A stretch of DNA of 64,000 bases from CAVQEK01 sp963711495. GTDB taxonomy: Bacteria; Bacteroidota; Bacteroidia; Cytophagales; Cyclobacteriaceae. The stretch lies in contig CAVQEK010000004.1 of NCBI GenBank assembly GCA_963711495.1, forward strand, positions 496,001 to 560,000, in the 5' to 3' direction. Every line of letters begins with the position of its first letter. Position 1 is the first letter of the stretch. Positions 8,752-17,238 of the stretch are shown piece by piece. Below the pieces are notes generated by a model, which saw only the letters and a list, made by a program, of their open reading frames with translations, was not told the DNA's origin and did not search any database. A program made the position numbers and the translations under genes.

Positions 8752-9171
8752 ATGGCAGGAAACAGAACATTTACAATGATTAAACCGGATGCAGTAGCTG
8801 ATGGACATAGTGGTGCTATTATCAAAATGATTGAAGAGGCTGGCTTTAGGATAGTCGCCATGAAAATGATGAAATTGTCCGGTGATCGCGCTGGTCAATT
8901 TTATGAAGTACACAAGGAACGGCCCTTTTACCAAAGTCTTTGCAGCTACATGTCTTCAGGTCATATCATTGCCATGATTCTGGAAAAATCGAATGCCGTG
9001 GAAGATTTCAGGACATTAATTGGTGCTACCAACCCTGAAAATGCCGCTCAGGGGACCATCAGGAAATTATTTGCCAAATCTATGGAGGCCAATGCCGTGC
9101 ATGGCGCCGATTCGGATGACAACGCCTTGAGGGAAGGAAATTTCTTCTTTTCCGAAATAGACAAATTCTGA
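8752..9171 (+). CDS. ndk: nucleoside diphosphate kinase
   Basis: Transfers the gamma phosphate between nucleoside tri- and diphosphates through a phosphohistidine. The 139-residue protein has the N-terminal TFTMIKPDAV, the central GAT(N)PENA(A) segment and the active-site motif NAVHGADS with His117. Full family length. Single gene with its own promoter. It ends one base before the stop of the convergent flippase-like gene, so the two transcripts probably overlap at their 3' ends. Confidence 0.97.
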   Translation: MAGNRTFTMIKPDAVADGHSGAIIKMIEEAGFRIVAMKMMKLSGDRAGQFYEVHKERPFYQSLCSYMSSGHIIAMILEKSNAVEDFRTLIGATNPENAAQGTIRKLFAKSMEANAVHGADSDDNALREGNFFFSEIDKF

Positions 9172-9172
9172 A

Positions 9173-10249
9173 TTACGCCTGAATTTCTGGTCTTGTTTTT
9201 CCCCTTTTATGGAGAAATACCCTTTTCACCCATTTGGGTAAAAAGATGGCTCCCAGCAAAAGATATGGATAATAGGTAAAAATTCGCCATAATACATTGC
9301 TGATAAAGGTGTAATCACCGAGGATGGCTTTGAAAAATATGGGGAAGAAATATTCCGCGGTACCGCTACTTCCGGGTGTTGGGGAAATTAACATAATTAC
9401 CCAAAGGATTATTTGTTTTCCAAATATCATGAGGTGCTGCTGAATATCAATATGGGTAAAAGCAGACATAATACAATTGAGCATCAGGTAGCGTGAGGAC
9501 CAGACGAAAATGGTCGATAATGAAATTTTTATCCAATAACTGTATGTTTTACCCCTCAATTGCTCTGATGCAATGAGTATTTCGTTGCCCCTTTCATAAG
9601 CTTCATACCGCCAGCGACGTAACAGACGATTAGAAGTTACTTTGATCAGGAACCATTTTATCAACCGTGGGTTGACAAATAGGGCAAAAAACATAACAAA
9701 GGTATAGACTGCAATAAGTCCATAGCTAAGGAAAAAAATGAAATCCAGACCGTCTTCCAGCAAATTTGATTTCATCATGCTTTCCGGGAATATATGATTG
9801 TAGCCAATCAACAAGAAAATTGGGGCGGAAACCACAAAAAATAAATTATCGAAAATGGCAGTAAGCATTACATATCCCAGTGATCTGCCGAACTTCAAGC
9901 CTTCCTTCCAAAGGATAAAAACGGCCACCGCAGTACCTCCAACAACTGACGGTGTCACCGCTGAAGCAAATTCCCAAAGGATGATCACGTAGATACTGCT
10001 TGTCCATGAAAGATCATCATCGGTGACGATCTTTATTCGATAAACGTAACCGGCGAATCTTGAGAAAAACACTAATATAGCCAGTATCATAGGCCACCAT
10101 CGGGCATCCGATACCATTCTAAGTTGTTCTACAGTTACATTGGGATCACTAAAAAACAAGTAGGCCACTATGCCAAGCCCCAGCAGCACTGGCACCCAAA
10201 TCTTGTTAGGATTCAGGGTTTTAAAGATCTTTTTGGCATTGAGATCCAT
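9173..10249 (-). CDS. YbhN/UPF0104-type lysylphosphatidylglycerol synthase TM-region protein
   Basis: Polytopic inner-membrane protein (358 aa) with about eight hydrophobic segments and no soluble catalytic domain. The motifs SVVGGTAVAVFILWKEG and SPTPGSSGTAEYFF are characteristic of the flippase-like UPF0104/LPG_synthase_TM family. Members are thought to move lipids or stand beside lipid-modifying enzymes; the substrate here is unknown. Its ATG (10249) directly abuts the scpA stop (TAA 10252-10250), so the two are one transcript. Confidence 0.82.
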   Translation of the reverse strand: MDLNAKKIFKTLNPNKIWVPVLLGLGIVAYLFFSDPNVTVEQLRMVSDARWWPMILAILVFFSRFAGYVYRIKIVTDDDLSWTSSIYVIILWEFASAVTPSVVGGTAVAVFILWKEGLKFGRSLGYVMLTAIFDNLFFVVSAPIFLLIGYNHIFPESMMKSNLLEDGLDFIFFLSYGLIAVYTFVMFFALFVNPRLIKWFLIKVTSNRLLRRWRYEAYERGNEILIASEQLRGKTYSYWIKISLSTIFVWSSRYLMLNCIMSAFTHIDIQQHLMIFGKQIILWVIMLISPTPGSSGTAEYFFPIFFKAILGDYTFISNVLWRIFTYYPYLLLGAIFLPKWVKRVFLHKRGKTRPEIQA

Positions 10250-10999
10250 TTAACGCACCAGTTCTTCTTCGAGACGTTCTATCCAGAAATTATTAAAACC
10301 TTCCCCCAATTGAAGTTTAATTTGGCTTAGTTGGAGTAACTCTAGAATTGCAAGAAAGTTATATACGATGGCGATTTTTTCCCGGTTGTATTCAATAATC
10401 TGAATGAAGGACAGTCTTTGTTTTTCCTGCACTTTATGCATGATAAATTCTTTTTGCCCTTCGATGGTGTATGGATATTGAATGACTGTATGTTGTGGTT
10501 TGGCCGATTCCACCTCGAAGCGCACCAGGACTTTTTGATATACCTTGAGTAGTTTATAGAGATCAAGATCCTGCAACTCGCTTTCCACATCAATCAATTC
10601 ACTGAGTTTTTTGATCTCTTTTTGGATATTGCCTCTTTTTTCGCGCATCATCCGTGATTCTTCCATGGCAGAAAGTTGCTCAACTACCGATTTGTATTTT
10701 TTATATTCGAGCAGATGTTGTACCAGTTCCTCCCTGGGGTCAATTTCATTCCCTTCTTCATCAAGTTCGGGTCTTGGTAACAACATCTTGGCTTTGATGC
10801 GCATGAGGGTGGCGGCTACCAGGATAAATTCACTGGCGACTTCAATATTCATTTTTTCCAACTGATGCAGATAATCGAGAAAGTCTTTGGTTATTTTTGA
10901 TATTGGAATATCATAAATATCCAGTTCATCGCGTTCAATGAAGAAAAGTAACAAATCGAAAGGACCTTCGAAAAGCGGTAATTTAATTTCAAAATTCAA
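10250..10999 (-). CDS. scpA: segregation and condensation protein A
   Basis: Kleisin subunit that bridges the SMC dimer and ScpB in chromosome condensation. The 249-residue protein starts with MNFEIKLPLFEGPFDLLLFFI, the ScpA N-terminal SMC-neck binding signature. It continues with LVAATLMRIKAKMLLPRP and a charged helical middle, and ends with a winged-helix-like C-terminus (LAILELLQLSQIKLQ). Length is normal. scpB is not adjacent. Followed with no gap by a flippase-like gene, an unrelated partner. Confidence 0.93.
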   Translation of the reverse strand: MNFEIKLPLFEGPFDLLLFFIERDELDIYDIPISKITKDFLDYLHQLEKMNIEVASEFILVAATLMRIKAKMLLPRPELDEEGNEIDPREELVQHLLEYKKYKSVVEQLSAMEESRMMREKRGNIQKEIKKLSELIDVESELQDLDLYKLLKVYQKVLVRFEVESAKPQHTVIQYPYTIEGQKEFIMHKVQEKQRLSFIQIIEYNREKIAIVYNFLAILELLQLSQIKLQLGEGFNNFWIERLEEELVR

Positions 11000-11050
11000 A
11001 TCTAAACCCTTTATAGATCATGTATTCAATACCACCTGTTCCACTAGCGC

Positions 11051-11058
11051 CAAAGATA
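11051..11058 (-). promoter_or_regulatory. -7 element upstream of scpA
   Basis: TATCTTTG on the minus strand (plus CAAAGATA), 52 bases upstream of the scpA ATG. No convincing -33 TTG at the usual spacing. Confidence 0.45.
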
Positions 11059-11204
11059 TTACTAATAAAATGATATATTGAAGTATTAATAAAATTTTAA
11101 TGTAATTTTGAATCCAAATAAAGATCAATTGTTTAATCTTTTTCTGATAATCTTAAACAAATTGTGATCTATTATTGTTGACAGTGCATAATTTATTCAA
11201 AGAT

Positions 11205-13121
11205 ATGCTCATTACTTCCGGTGAACTTCTTTCTAATATCAACTCACCCAAAGACCTTAAAAAATTAGATCAGGCCCAGTTGGTACAGTTAAGTGCTGAA
11301 CTTCGTCAGTTTATCATTGACCATGTTTCAGTATATGGCGGTCATTTTGGAGCCAGCCTCGGGGTAGTAGAACTAACGGTAGCTTTGCATTACATTTTTG
11401 AAACGCCCAAAGATTTGTTGGTTTGGGATGTTGGACACCAGGCTTATGGTCATAAAATATTAACTGGCAGGAGGGACAATTTTGAGAGCAATCGAACCTA
11501 TAAAGGGATTTCTGGTTTTCCGAAAAGATCTGAAAGTGAATTTGATGCTTTCGGTGTAGGACATTCATCGACTTCAATTTCAGCAGCATTAGGAATGGCC
11601 ATTGCTTCAAAATATAAAAATGACCCTTCCAGGCATCATATTGCAGTGATTGGAGATGGAGCTTTAACTGGTGGAATTGCCTTTGAGGCAATGAATCATG
11701 CGGGTGTATCCAATACGAATCTATTGATTATACTCAATGACAATTGCATGTCTATCGATCCCAATGTTGGGGCGCTAAAAGATTATCTAACGGACATTAC
11801 CACTTCAAGAACTTATAATAAGGTAAAAAACGAGATTTGGCATGCACTGGGTAAACTCAGCCATTTTGGCAAAAATGCCCAGGAAATCGCCTCCAAATTT
11901 GAAAATAGCGTAAAGTCTTTGCTGTTGCGCCACAGCAATTTTTTCGAGTCCCTAAATATCCGTTATTTCGGGCCCATCGATGGTCATGATGTTGATCATC
12001 TCGTTCATGTGTTATCGGATCTCAAAGATATTCCCGGACCAAAAATCCTTCATTGTATTACGACCAAGGGAAAAGGATTTCCGCTGGCTGAAAAGGATCA
12101 GACCAAGTGGCATGCTCCGGGAAAGTTTGATAAACTTACAGGCGTCATTCACAAAAAAGAATACGATAAGCCACAACCGCTTAAATACCAGGAGGTGTTT
12201 GGGCAAACTTTATTGGAACTGGCTAAAAAGAATGACAAAATCATGGGCATTACGCCTGCTATGCCGACTGGTTCTTCACTCAATATTATGATGAAGGAAA
12301 TGCCTGATCGTGCTTTTGATGTAGGCATTGCCGAACAACACGCCGTAACTTTTTCGGCGGGTTTGGCAACCCAGGGAATGATTCCTTTCTGCAACATATA
12401 TTCAACATTCATGCAACGGGCCTACGATCAGGTTATTCATGATGTGGCCATTCAAAAGTTGCCGGTAATTTTTTGTCTCGATCGGGCTGGATTAGTCGGG
12501 GCTGACGGCCCTACCCATCATGGTGCATATGATATTGCCTATATGCGTTGTATTCCTAACATGGTGATTGCCTCACCCATGAATGAATCGGAATTGCGCA
12601 ATCTGATGTATACCGCCCAGCTTAATCCTTCCGGACCATTTGTAATTCGTTATCCAAGAGGGCAGGGTGTAATGCCGGAATGGAAAACTGCGTTTCAAGA
12701 AATTTCGACAGGAACAGGCCGAAAAATAAAAGACGGTACCGAAGCAGCCATTTTGACTTTAGGGCATGTTGGAAATCCTGCACTGGAAGTTTGTGAGGAA
12801 TTGCATCAATCAGGATATGAAATTGCGTTGTACGATATGCGTTTTGTAAAACCATTGGATGAGGAATTATTGCACGATATTTTTAGCAAATTCAACAAAA
12901 TCATAACGGTGGAGGACGGTTGTCTGCCTGGTGGTTTTGGTTCTGCTATTGTGGAATTTATGACTGATAATGGTTATTCGGCACAAGTTACCCGTTTGGG
13001 AATTCCTGATCATGTCGTGGAACACGGCGAGCCCCAACAACTTCATGAAGAATGTGGTTATGATAAAGCAAGCATACGTAATGCTGCCTTGAAATTGGTT
13101 GAACCTGCATTTGTAAAATAA
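11205..13121 (+). CDS. dxs: 1-deoxy-D-xylulose-5-phosphate synthase
   Basis: First enzyme of the MEP isoprenoid pathway: condenses pyruvate and glyceraldehyde-3-phosphate using thiamine diphosphate. It has the N-terminal VWDVGHQAYGHKILTGRRD, the ThDP/Mg motif GDGALTGGIAFEAMNHAG, the transketolase pyrimidine motif GIAEQHAVTFSAGLA, and DRAGLVGADGPTHHG. The C-terminal transketolase domain has TVEDGCLPGGFGS. Length is 638 residues from the ATG at 11205, normal for Dxs; the frame opens at a TTG at 11175, but the ATG gives the better N-terminus. The next gene, an alpha/beta hydrolase, starts 9 bases later. Confidence 0.96.
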   Translation: MLITSGELLSNINSPKDLKKLDQAQLVQLSAELRQFIIDHVSVYGGHFGASLGVVELTVALHYIFETPKDLLVWDVGHQAYGHKILTGRRDNFESNRTYKGISGFPKRSESEFDAFGVGHSSTSISAALGMAIASKYKNDPSRHHIAVIGDGALTGGIAFEAMNHAGVSNTNLLIILNDNCMSIDPNVGALKDYLTDITTSRTYNKVKNEIWHALGKLSHFGKNAQEIASKFENSVKSLLLRHSNFFESLNIRYFGPIDGHDVDHLVHVLSDLKDIPGPKILHCITTKGKGFPLAEKDQTKWHAPGKFDKLTGVIHKKEYDKPQPLKYQEVFGQTLLELAKKNDKIMGITPAMPTGSSLNIMMKEMPDRAFDVGIAEQHAVTFSAGLATQGMIPFCNIYSTFMQRAYDQVIHDVAIQKLPVIFCLDRAGLVGADGPTHHGAYDIAYMRCIPNMVIASPMNESELRNLMYTAQLNPSGPFVIRYPRGQGVMPEWKTAFQEISTGTGRKIKDGTEAAILTLGHVGNPALEVCEELHQSGYEIALYDMRFVKPLDEELLHDIFSKFNKIITVEDGCLPGGFGSAIVEFMTDNGYSAQVTRLGIPDHVVEHGEPQQLHEECGYDKASIRNAALKLVEPAFVK

Positions 13122-13130
13122 TTTTATTTT

Positions 13131-13907
13131 ATGTCTGACATTTTCTTCAAGGAATCCGGAACAGGGTTCCCGATGGTATTACTTCACGGTTTTTGTGAAA
13201 CTCAAGAGATTTGGACTTCATTTCGGAAGGAACTCTCCGATGAGTTCCGGGTTATTTGTCCCAATCTTCCCGGATTTGGAAAAAGCCCTCTTCCTGAAAC
13301 GCAATTTCAATTAACCGATATTGCTAAAATATTACACGATTGGTTACATACCATTCAGGTGAATAAATGTATTTTGGCAGGACATTCCCTTGGTGGTTAC
13401 ATTACGCTAGCCATGTTGCGTAATTATCCTGATTTTCTCAGTGGAACCGTTTTGTTCAATTCTTCTGCCTATGAAGATTCCCCTGAAAAAAAGGAAAACC
13501 GGAATAAATTGATGGAATTTATTGGCAACGAAGGAGTGGCACCCTTTATCAAGACTTTCGTCCCTTCTTTGTTTTACCCGCCCCGAGCTGAAGAATTTCG
13601 TGAAACTATTGATTCAATTAAATCCGAAGGAATGAAAATTGTTCCCGAAGCGGTGATCAATTATGCCCGCGCAATGCGAGACCGGGTGGTCAGTATTGAT
13701 CTACTGTCGTTGCACCGGAAAAAAATCCTCCTCATTTCAGGGGAACAAGATCAAAATGTTCCTTTGCACAAAACACAGGAAATGAGCCAATATCTATTGC
13801 CGGAAAATGTTCACATTTTACCAGACACGGCCCACATGGGTATGTTCGAACAAAGAGATATGGCCATTAATATCCTGCGTGCCTTTGCCCGAAAACATCA
13901 AGCTTAA
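13131..13907 (+). CDS. alpha/beta hydrolase
   Basis: A 258-residue alpha/beta-hydrolase fold enzyme with no signal peptide. The oxyanion-hole motif LLHGFCET is near 18-25, and the nucleophile elbow GHSLGG gives Ser86. The catalytic Asp is probably in ISGEQDQNVPLH and the His in PDTAHMGMFEQ near the C-terminus. Substrate unknown; it resembles the broad esterase/MhpC-type group. It follows dxs by 9 bases and is probably cotranscribed, but I see no functional tie to isoprenoid synthesis. Confidence 0.88.
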   Translation: MSDIFFKESGTGFPMVLLHGFCETQEIWTSFRKELSDEFRVICPNLPGFGKSPLPETQFQLTDIAKILHDWLHTIQVNKCILAGHSLGGYITLAMLRNYPDFLSGTVLFNSSAYEDSPEKKENRNKLMEFIGNEGVAPFIKTFVPSLFYPPRAEEFRETIDSIKSEGMKIVPEAVINYARAMRDRVVSIDLLSLHRKKILLISGEQDQNVPLHKTQEMSQYLLPENVHILPDTAHMGMFEQRDMAINILRAFARKHQA

Positions 13908-13934
13908 ATTTGACACAATTTTATTTTATTCTGT

Positions 13935-14243
13935 CTACAGCATTTTTTCCAATTGAGATTTCAAATCCCTTCTGGTCATCAATCCTGCCTGACGCCAAAG
14001 TATCTTACCGCGATTGAATAAAATGAGAGTTGGAATGCTACGAATGCCAAAATGTAACGAGGCAGATTGATTTCGGTCAACATTGACTTTTATTACTTTC
14101 ACTTTTTTTTGGAATTCAGAAGCAACTTCCTGCACAATGGGTGAGAGCGTCTGACAAGGGCCGCACCAGTCTGCGTAAAAATCGACCAGTATTGGCACGT
14201 GAGATGAATTGATAAGATCCTTAAATGATTTTTTACCGGACAT
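13935..14243 (-). CDS. thioredoxin
   Basis: Small cytoplasmic dithiol oxidoreductase, 102 residues. It has the redox motif WCGPC (Cys27 and Cys30), the cis-proline motif RSIPTLILF, and the closing G-K segment (NRGKILWRQAGL). It has the standard thioredoxin length and no signal peptide, so a housekeeping thioredoxin rather than an envelope TlpA/ResA type. Convergent with the upstream hydrolase gene, 27 bases apart. No clear promoter element was found upstream. Confidence 0.92.
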   Translation of the reverse strand: MSGKKSFKDLINSSHVPILVDFYADWCGPCQTLSPIVQEVASEFQKKVKVIKVNVDRNQSASLHFGIRSIPTLILFNRGKILWRQAGLMTRRDLKSQLEKML

Positions 14244-14631
14244 GATGAACTTACTTTAAGTGATGACTTCAAACTCATACACGAAAACTTTTTGAAATTG
14301 TTGAATTCTGATATGTCATTGACCCCTTTCTTCGATCTAATTTTATTCCGTCTGGTCAACATATTATAATGTATAAATAATCATATGGAAAACCCTGGGG
14401 TAATCTCTCGCATCCGGAACTTGATCTCTAAAATGCTCATGATTTCAAACAAAAGAAAAACGCCATATTTCAAGAAAATATCGCTTACAGTAAGTTTGAC
14501 GTTTGGCAAAAAGGTTGTCAACCAAATGCCTGTCATCGTGACTCACAATATTTTTTACTCGAACAATTTACAATACATAAAAACGGAAAAATCTCAGGTC
14601 ATTTTTTGAATGGAATCCCATGAAATGAAAC

Positions 14632-14643
14632 AATTGATCAATT
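14632..14643. repeat. 12-base palindrome
   Basis: AATTGATCAATT, perfect dyad. Together with 14700-14718 it may be an operator-like pair about 60 bases apart. No known regulator site recognised. Confidence 0.4.
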
Positions 14644-14699
14644 TTGAATATTTTATTACGCTGCCTTTCCAATCAATCAGGGTAACTTTTCAACCCAAA

Positions 14700-14718
14700 C
14701 AATCAATTGCATTGATTG
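14700..14718. repeat. inverted repeat CAATCAA-N5-TTGATTG
   Basis: Perfect 7-bp arms with a five-base spacer, in a stretch already rich in CAATCAA-like words (14670-14735). Possible operator upstream of the 14970 gene. Confidence 0.4.
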
Positions 14719-14872
14719 AATTGAATTAATTGTGAATACAAATCTTAATATTGTTAATAAAAAAAATCAGCTTTTTTAAGTTACCGGGTTTACATTTTCT
14801 TTCTAAATAGTATATAATGTATCACTTGTAATATATTCTTTGAAAAGTGCAGTCTTAAAAAACCCTAAATTA

Positions 14873-14880
14873 TATCTTTG
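14873..14880 (+). promoter_or_regulatory. -7 element upstream of the 14970 gene
   Basis: TATCTTTG followed by C, matching TAnnTTTG(C); about 90 bases of leader before the ATG at 14970. A TTTG at 14839-14842 is too far upstream (30 bases) for standard spacing. Confidence 0.5.
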
Positions 14881-14969
14881 CAAGTGGCTATTAAGTGCTT
14901 AATAAACAGGTTGATATAATCAGATGTATCCGAAAACACTAGTGTTAAACCATACAAAAAAAATTTAAT

Positions 14970-15719
14970 ATGAATGCATACTTATACTTAGACGCCTGGA
15001 ACAAATGGGGTAAGATGATTTCTTACGGCCTGTTTGCCATTGCGATTGTATTATTGCTCTACCATTTCATCTCATTGATGACCATTAGGGATTATAAGAA
15101 AAGATATGATTTTATCAATCGACATGAGATAAATAACTTATGGCATGCCGCGCTGATTTTACTTTTTTCGATCGGCATTTATATCAACACACTGCGATCT
15201 GAAGGTGAATTGATCTGGATAATGGTGAGCATATTTGTGACCGTGATGATGGGTTTGATCGTTGGAGTGATCGTCTCAAATATTCTTAAATTCTACTATC
15301 CATTCTATGTTGAAAAAAGACTTAAGAGATTACGCTATTCACCGAGAGTTTCTCCAAAAACTGGTAAACCAATGAAATTACTCAGTGAAGATGAAGAAGA
15401 TGTTTATCTTGACGAGGGTATGCAGGCTGAAGAAAATGTGTTTTCAGTGGACTATGATGTATGGATAGATGAGGAAACCGGGTACACTAAAATAGAAAAA
15501 TATGCTGGTCATTTAATCGCATTACAATGTCCTGAATGTAACTATCAAACATTGAAGGTGGTGAAAGAAGAAATTCTTGAATCTCCAACCGAGAGTGAAG
15601 AAGGTGAATTGATGAAATTTTACAAATGTGACTATTGCGGTTATAAAGAAAGAAAAGCTTTCCGGGTGGCTAAACTGAAAGGACAAAAAGGAGCAGAAAC
15701 TACCATGGCGGCTTCTTGA
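14970..15719 (+). CDS. membrane protein with C-terminal zinc-ribbon-like domain, unknown function
   Basis: 249 residues. Three membrane helices lie in the first half (about 16-38, 57-76 and 83-110). A basic segment (KRLKRLRYSPRVSPK) and an acidic stretch (LSEDEEDVYLDEG) follow. The C-terminal domain has CPEC and, about 40 residues later, CDYC: a four-cysteine pattern expected to bind zinc. I do not recognise the family. With three membrane helices the zinc domain's side of the membrane cannot be fixed from sequence; the basic segment after helix 3 suggests the cytoplasm. Transcribed alone, between a -7 element and a terminator. Confidence 0.75.
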   Translation: MNAYLYLDAWNKWGKMISYGLFAIAIVLLLYHFISLMTIRDYKKRYDFINRHEINNLWHAALILLFSIGIYINTLRSEGELIWIMVSIFVTVMMGLIVGVIVSNILKFYYPFYVEKRLKRLRYSPRVSPKTGKPMKLLSEDEEDVYLDEGMQAEENVFSVDYDVWIDEETGYTKIEKYAGHLIALQCPECNYQTLKVVKEEILESPTESEEGELMKFYKCDYCGYKERKAFRVAKLKGQKGAETTMAAS

Positions 15720-15740
15720 AAGATAAAAAATGAAACATTG

Positions 15741-15768
15741 AAAGGCTGACTGACCGTCGGCCTTTTTT
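15741..15768 (+). terminator. rho-independent terminator
   Basis: AAAGGCTGAC / GTCGGCCTTT stem with one G-T wobble and a 5-base loop, followed by a T-run. It lies 22 bases after the stop at 15719. Confidence 0.85.
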
Positions 15769-15979
15769 GTGGACAATTCATGAGAATTCGTGAAAATTCA
15801 ATCTGTTGCACTTAGACTAGCTTTTAAAAGGCTTGTCTCTCATCATCCTATTCTATTATCAATGCATTCTTACTTGTACACATTTTCTTGATTACATTTT
15901 GGCCTTTCTACATTTTAAAATATTATTTCTTTAATTTGCGACGTTAGTGTATGTAAGTCTCACCATAAATAATTGATGA

Positions 15980-16966
15980 ATGGAAGAATCCATTGTAGAC
16001 CAGAAAAAAGAGCTGCAACAAAAAATTAACCAGACCATTAATGAAGTCGGCAAAGTAGTAGTTGGCCAGGAATATATGATCAACAGGCTGTTGATTGGGT
16101 TATTTACCCAGGGGCATATCTTGTTGGAAGGTGTTCCCGGATTGGCTAAAACACTGACTGTTAACACGCTGGCCCAGGTGCTGCACCTGGATTTTCAGCG
16201 TATTCAGTTCACACCGGATCTGCTACCGGCGGATCTGATTGGGACCATGATCTATAACCAGCAAAAATCGGAATTTGAAGTTAAGAAGGGCCCCATTTTT
16301 GCCAATATGATCCTGGCGGACGAAGTGAACCGTTCTCCTGCAAAAGTACAATCCGCTTTACTGGAATCTATGCAGGAAAAGCAAGTGACCATTGGAGAAA
16401 CCACGTATCGGCTCGATCGCCCATTTTTGGTGTTGGCTACCCAAAATCCCGTAGAACAGGAGGGAACTTATCCATTACCGGAAGCACAAGTTGACCGCTT
16501 TATGATGAAAGTATATGTGAACTACCCCCAGAAACATGACGAACTGGAAATAATGCGGCGCATGTCTGATCTTTCCTTTGACGGTAAGGTAAAGCCAATT
16601 CTCACCAAAGAAGATATTTTTGCGATCAGGGATGGCATCAACAAAGTGAAAATCTCTGAATCGCTGGAGAAATACATCATAGAACTGGTCTTTGCCACGC
16701 GCTTTCCGTTGGAATATAAATTGAAAGATGAAGCCAATTATATTATGTACGGCGCATCGCCCAGAGCAAGTATCAATCTGAACCTTGCGGCGAAGGCAGT
16801 GGCTTTCTTTGATGAACGCGACTACGTTTTACCGGAAGATATCAAAGAAGTGGCTCTGGATGTCATCAACCACCGTATTTTACTCAATTATGAGGCTGAA
16901 GCCGACGGCATAAAAACCCAAAATATTATCAATACGATCCTCAATAAAGTGCCCATTTCCAAGTAA
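15980..16966 (+). CDS. MoxR family AAA+ ATPase
   Basis: AAA+ chaperone-like ATPase of 328 residues. It has Walker A GVPGLAKT at 51-58, the Walker B/sensor region ILADEVNRSPAKVQSALLE, the sensor-1 stretch VLATQNPVEQEGTYPLPEAQ with the arginine in VDRF, and the C-terminal lid (YGASPRASINL). MoxR proteins usually act with von Willebrand factor A-domain partners (DUF58, BatA/BatB) on metal insertion or complex assembly. Here there is no such partner: a terminator follows at once and the neighbours are unrelated. Confidence 0.94.
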   Translation: MEESIVDQKKELQQKINQTINEVGKVVVGQEYMINRLLIGLFTQGHILLEGVPGLAKTLTVNTLAQVLHLDFQRIQFTPDLLPADLIGTMIYNQQKSEFEVKKGPIFANMILADEVNRSPAKVQSALLESMQEKQVTIGETTYRLDRPFLVLATQNPVEQEGTYPLPEAQVDRFMMKVYVNYPQKHDELEIMRRMSDLSFDGKVKPILTKEDIFAIRDGINKVKISESLEKYIIELVFATRFPLEYKLKDEANYIMYGASPRASINLNLAAKAVAFFDERDYVLPEDIKEVALDVINHRILLNYEAEADGIKTQNIINTILNKVPISK

Positions 16967-16990
16967 AATTTTCAGTCATTTTTCTAAAAA

Positions 16991-17018
16991 AGAAGGACCA
17001 ATTTGGTCCTTTTGTTTT
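16991..17018 (+). terminator. rho-independent terminator after moxR
   Basis: AAGGACCA (16993-17000), 3-base loop, TGGTCCTT (17004-17011), then a T-rich tail. It lies about 26 bases past the stop. Confidence 0.85.
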
Positions 17019-17238
17019 ACTTATAGCCCCTAAGTATCTGATATTCAAAAAAATATATTTTCAAAGCTTAACATTGGATTAAAAAACAAGTCCATACTTA
17101 ACACTTTAGTAATATTATCAGGCACGGCCTTAACAATAATGTAAATTTCTCTCCCTCATAAGTTAATATTACTTCCCCACCTTTGCACTGGTTAAACCTA
17201 ATTAAAAATTAATCTTCGAATCAAATTATTTGATGACC

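Larger units (their letters stand above)
14244..14969. other. 726-base AT-rich gap with palindromes
   Basis: No credible gene; a 74-codon plus-strand frame at 14385 is Lys/Ile/Ser-rich and looks random. It holds a perfect 12-base palindrome (14632-14643), an inverted repeat CAATCAA-TTGCA-TTGATTG (14700-14718), scattered CAATCAA-like copies between, and a -7 element (14873-14880) for the downstream gene. Confidence 0.6.

Noticed and set aside
14385..14609. 74-codon plus-strand ORF in the gap before the 14970 gene
   Set aside because: Composition looks random (Lys, Ile and Ser-rich), with no motif, no signal and no promoter in place.
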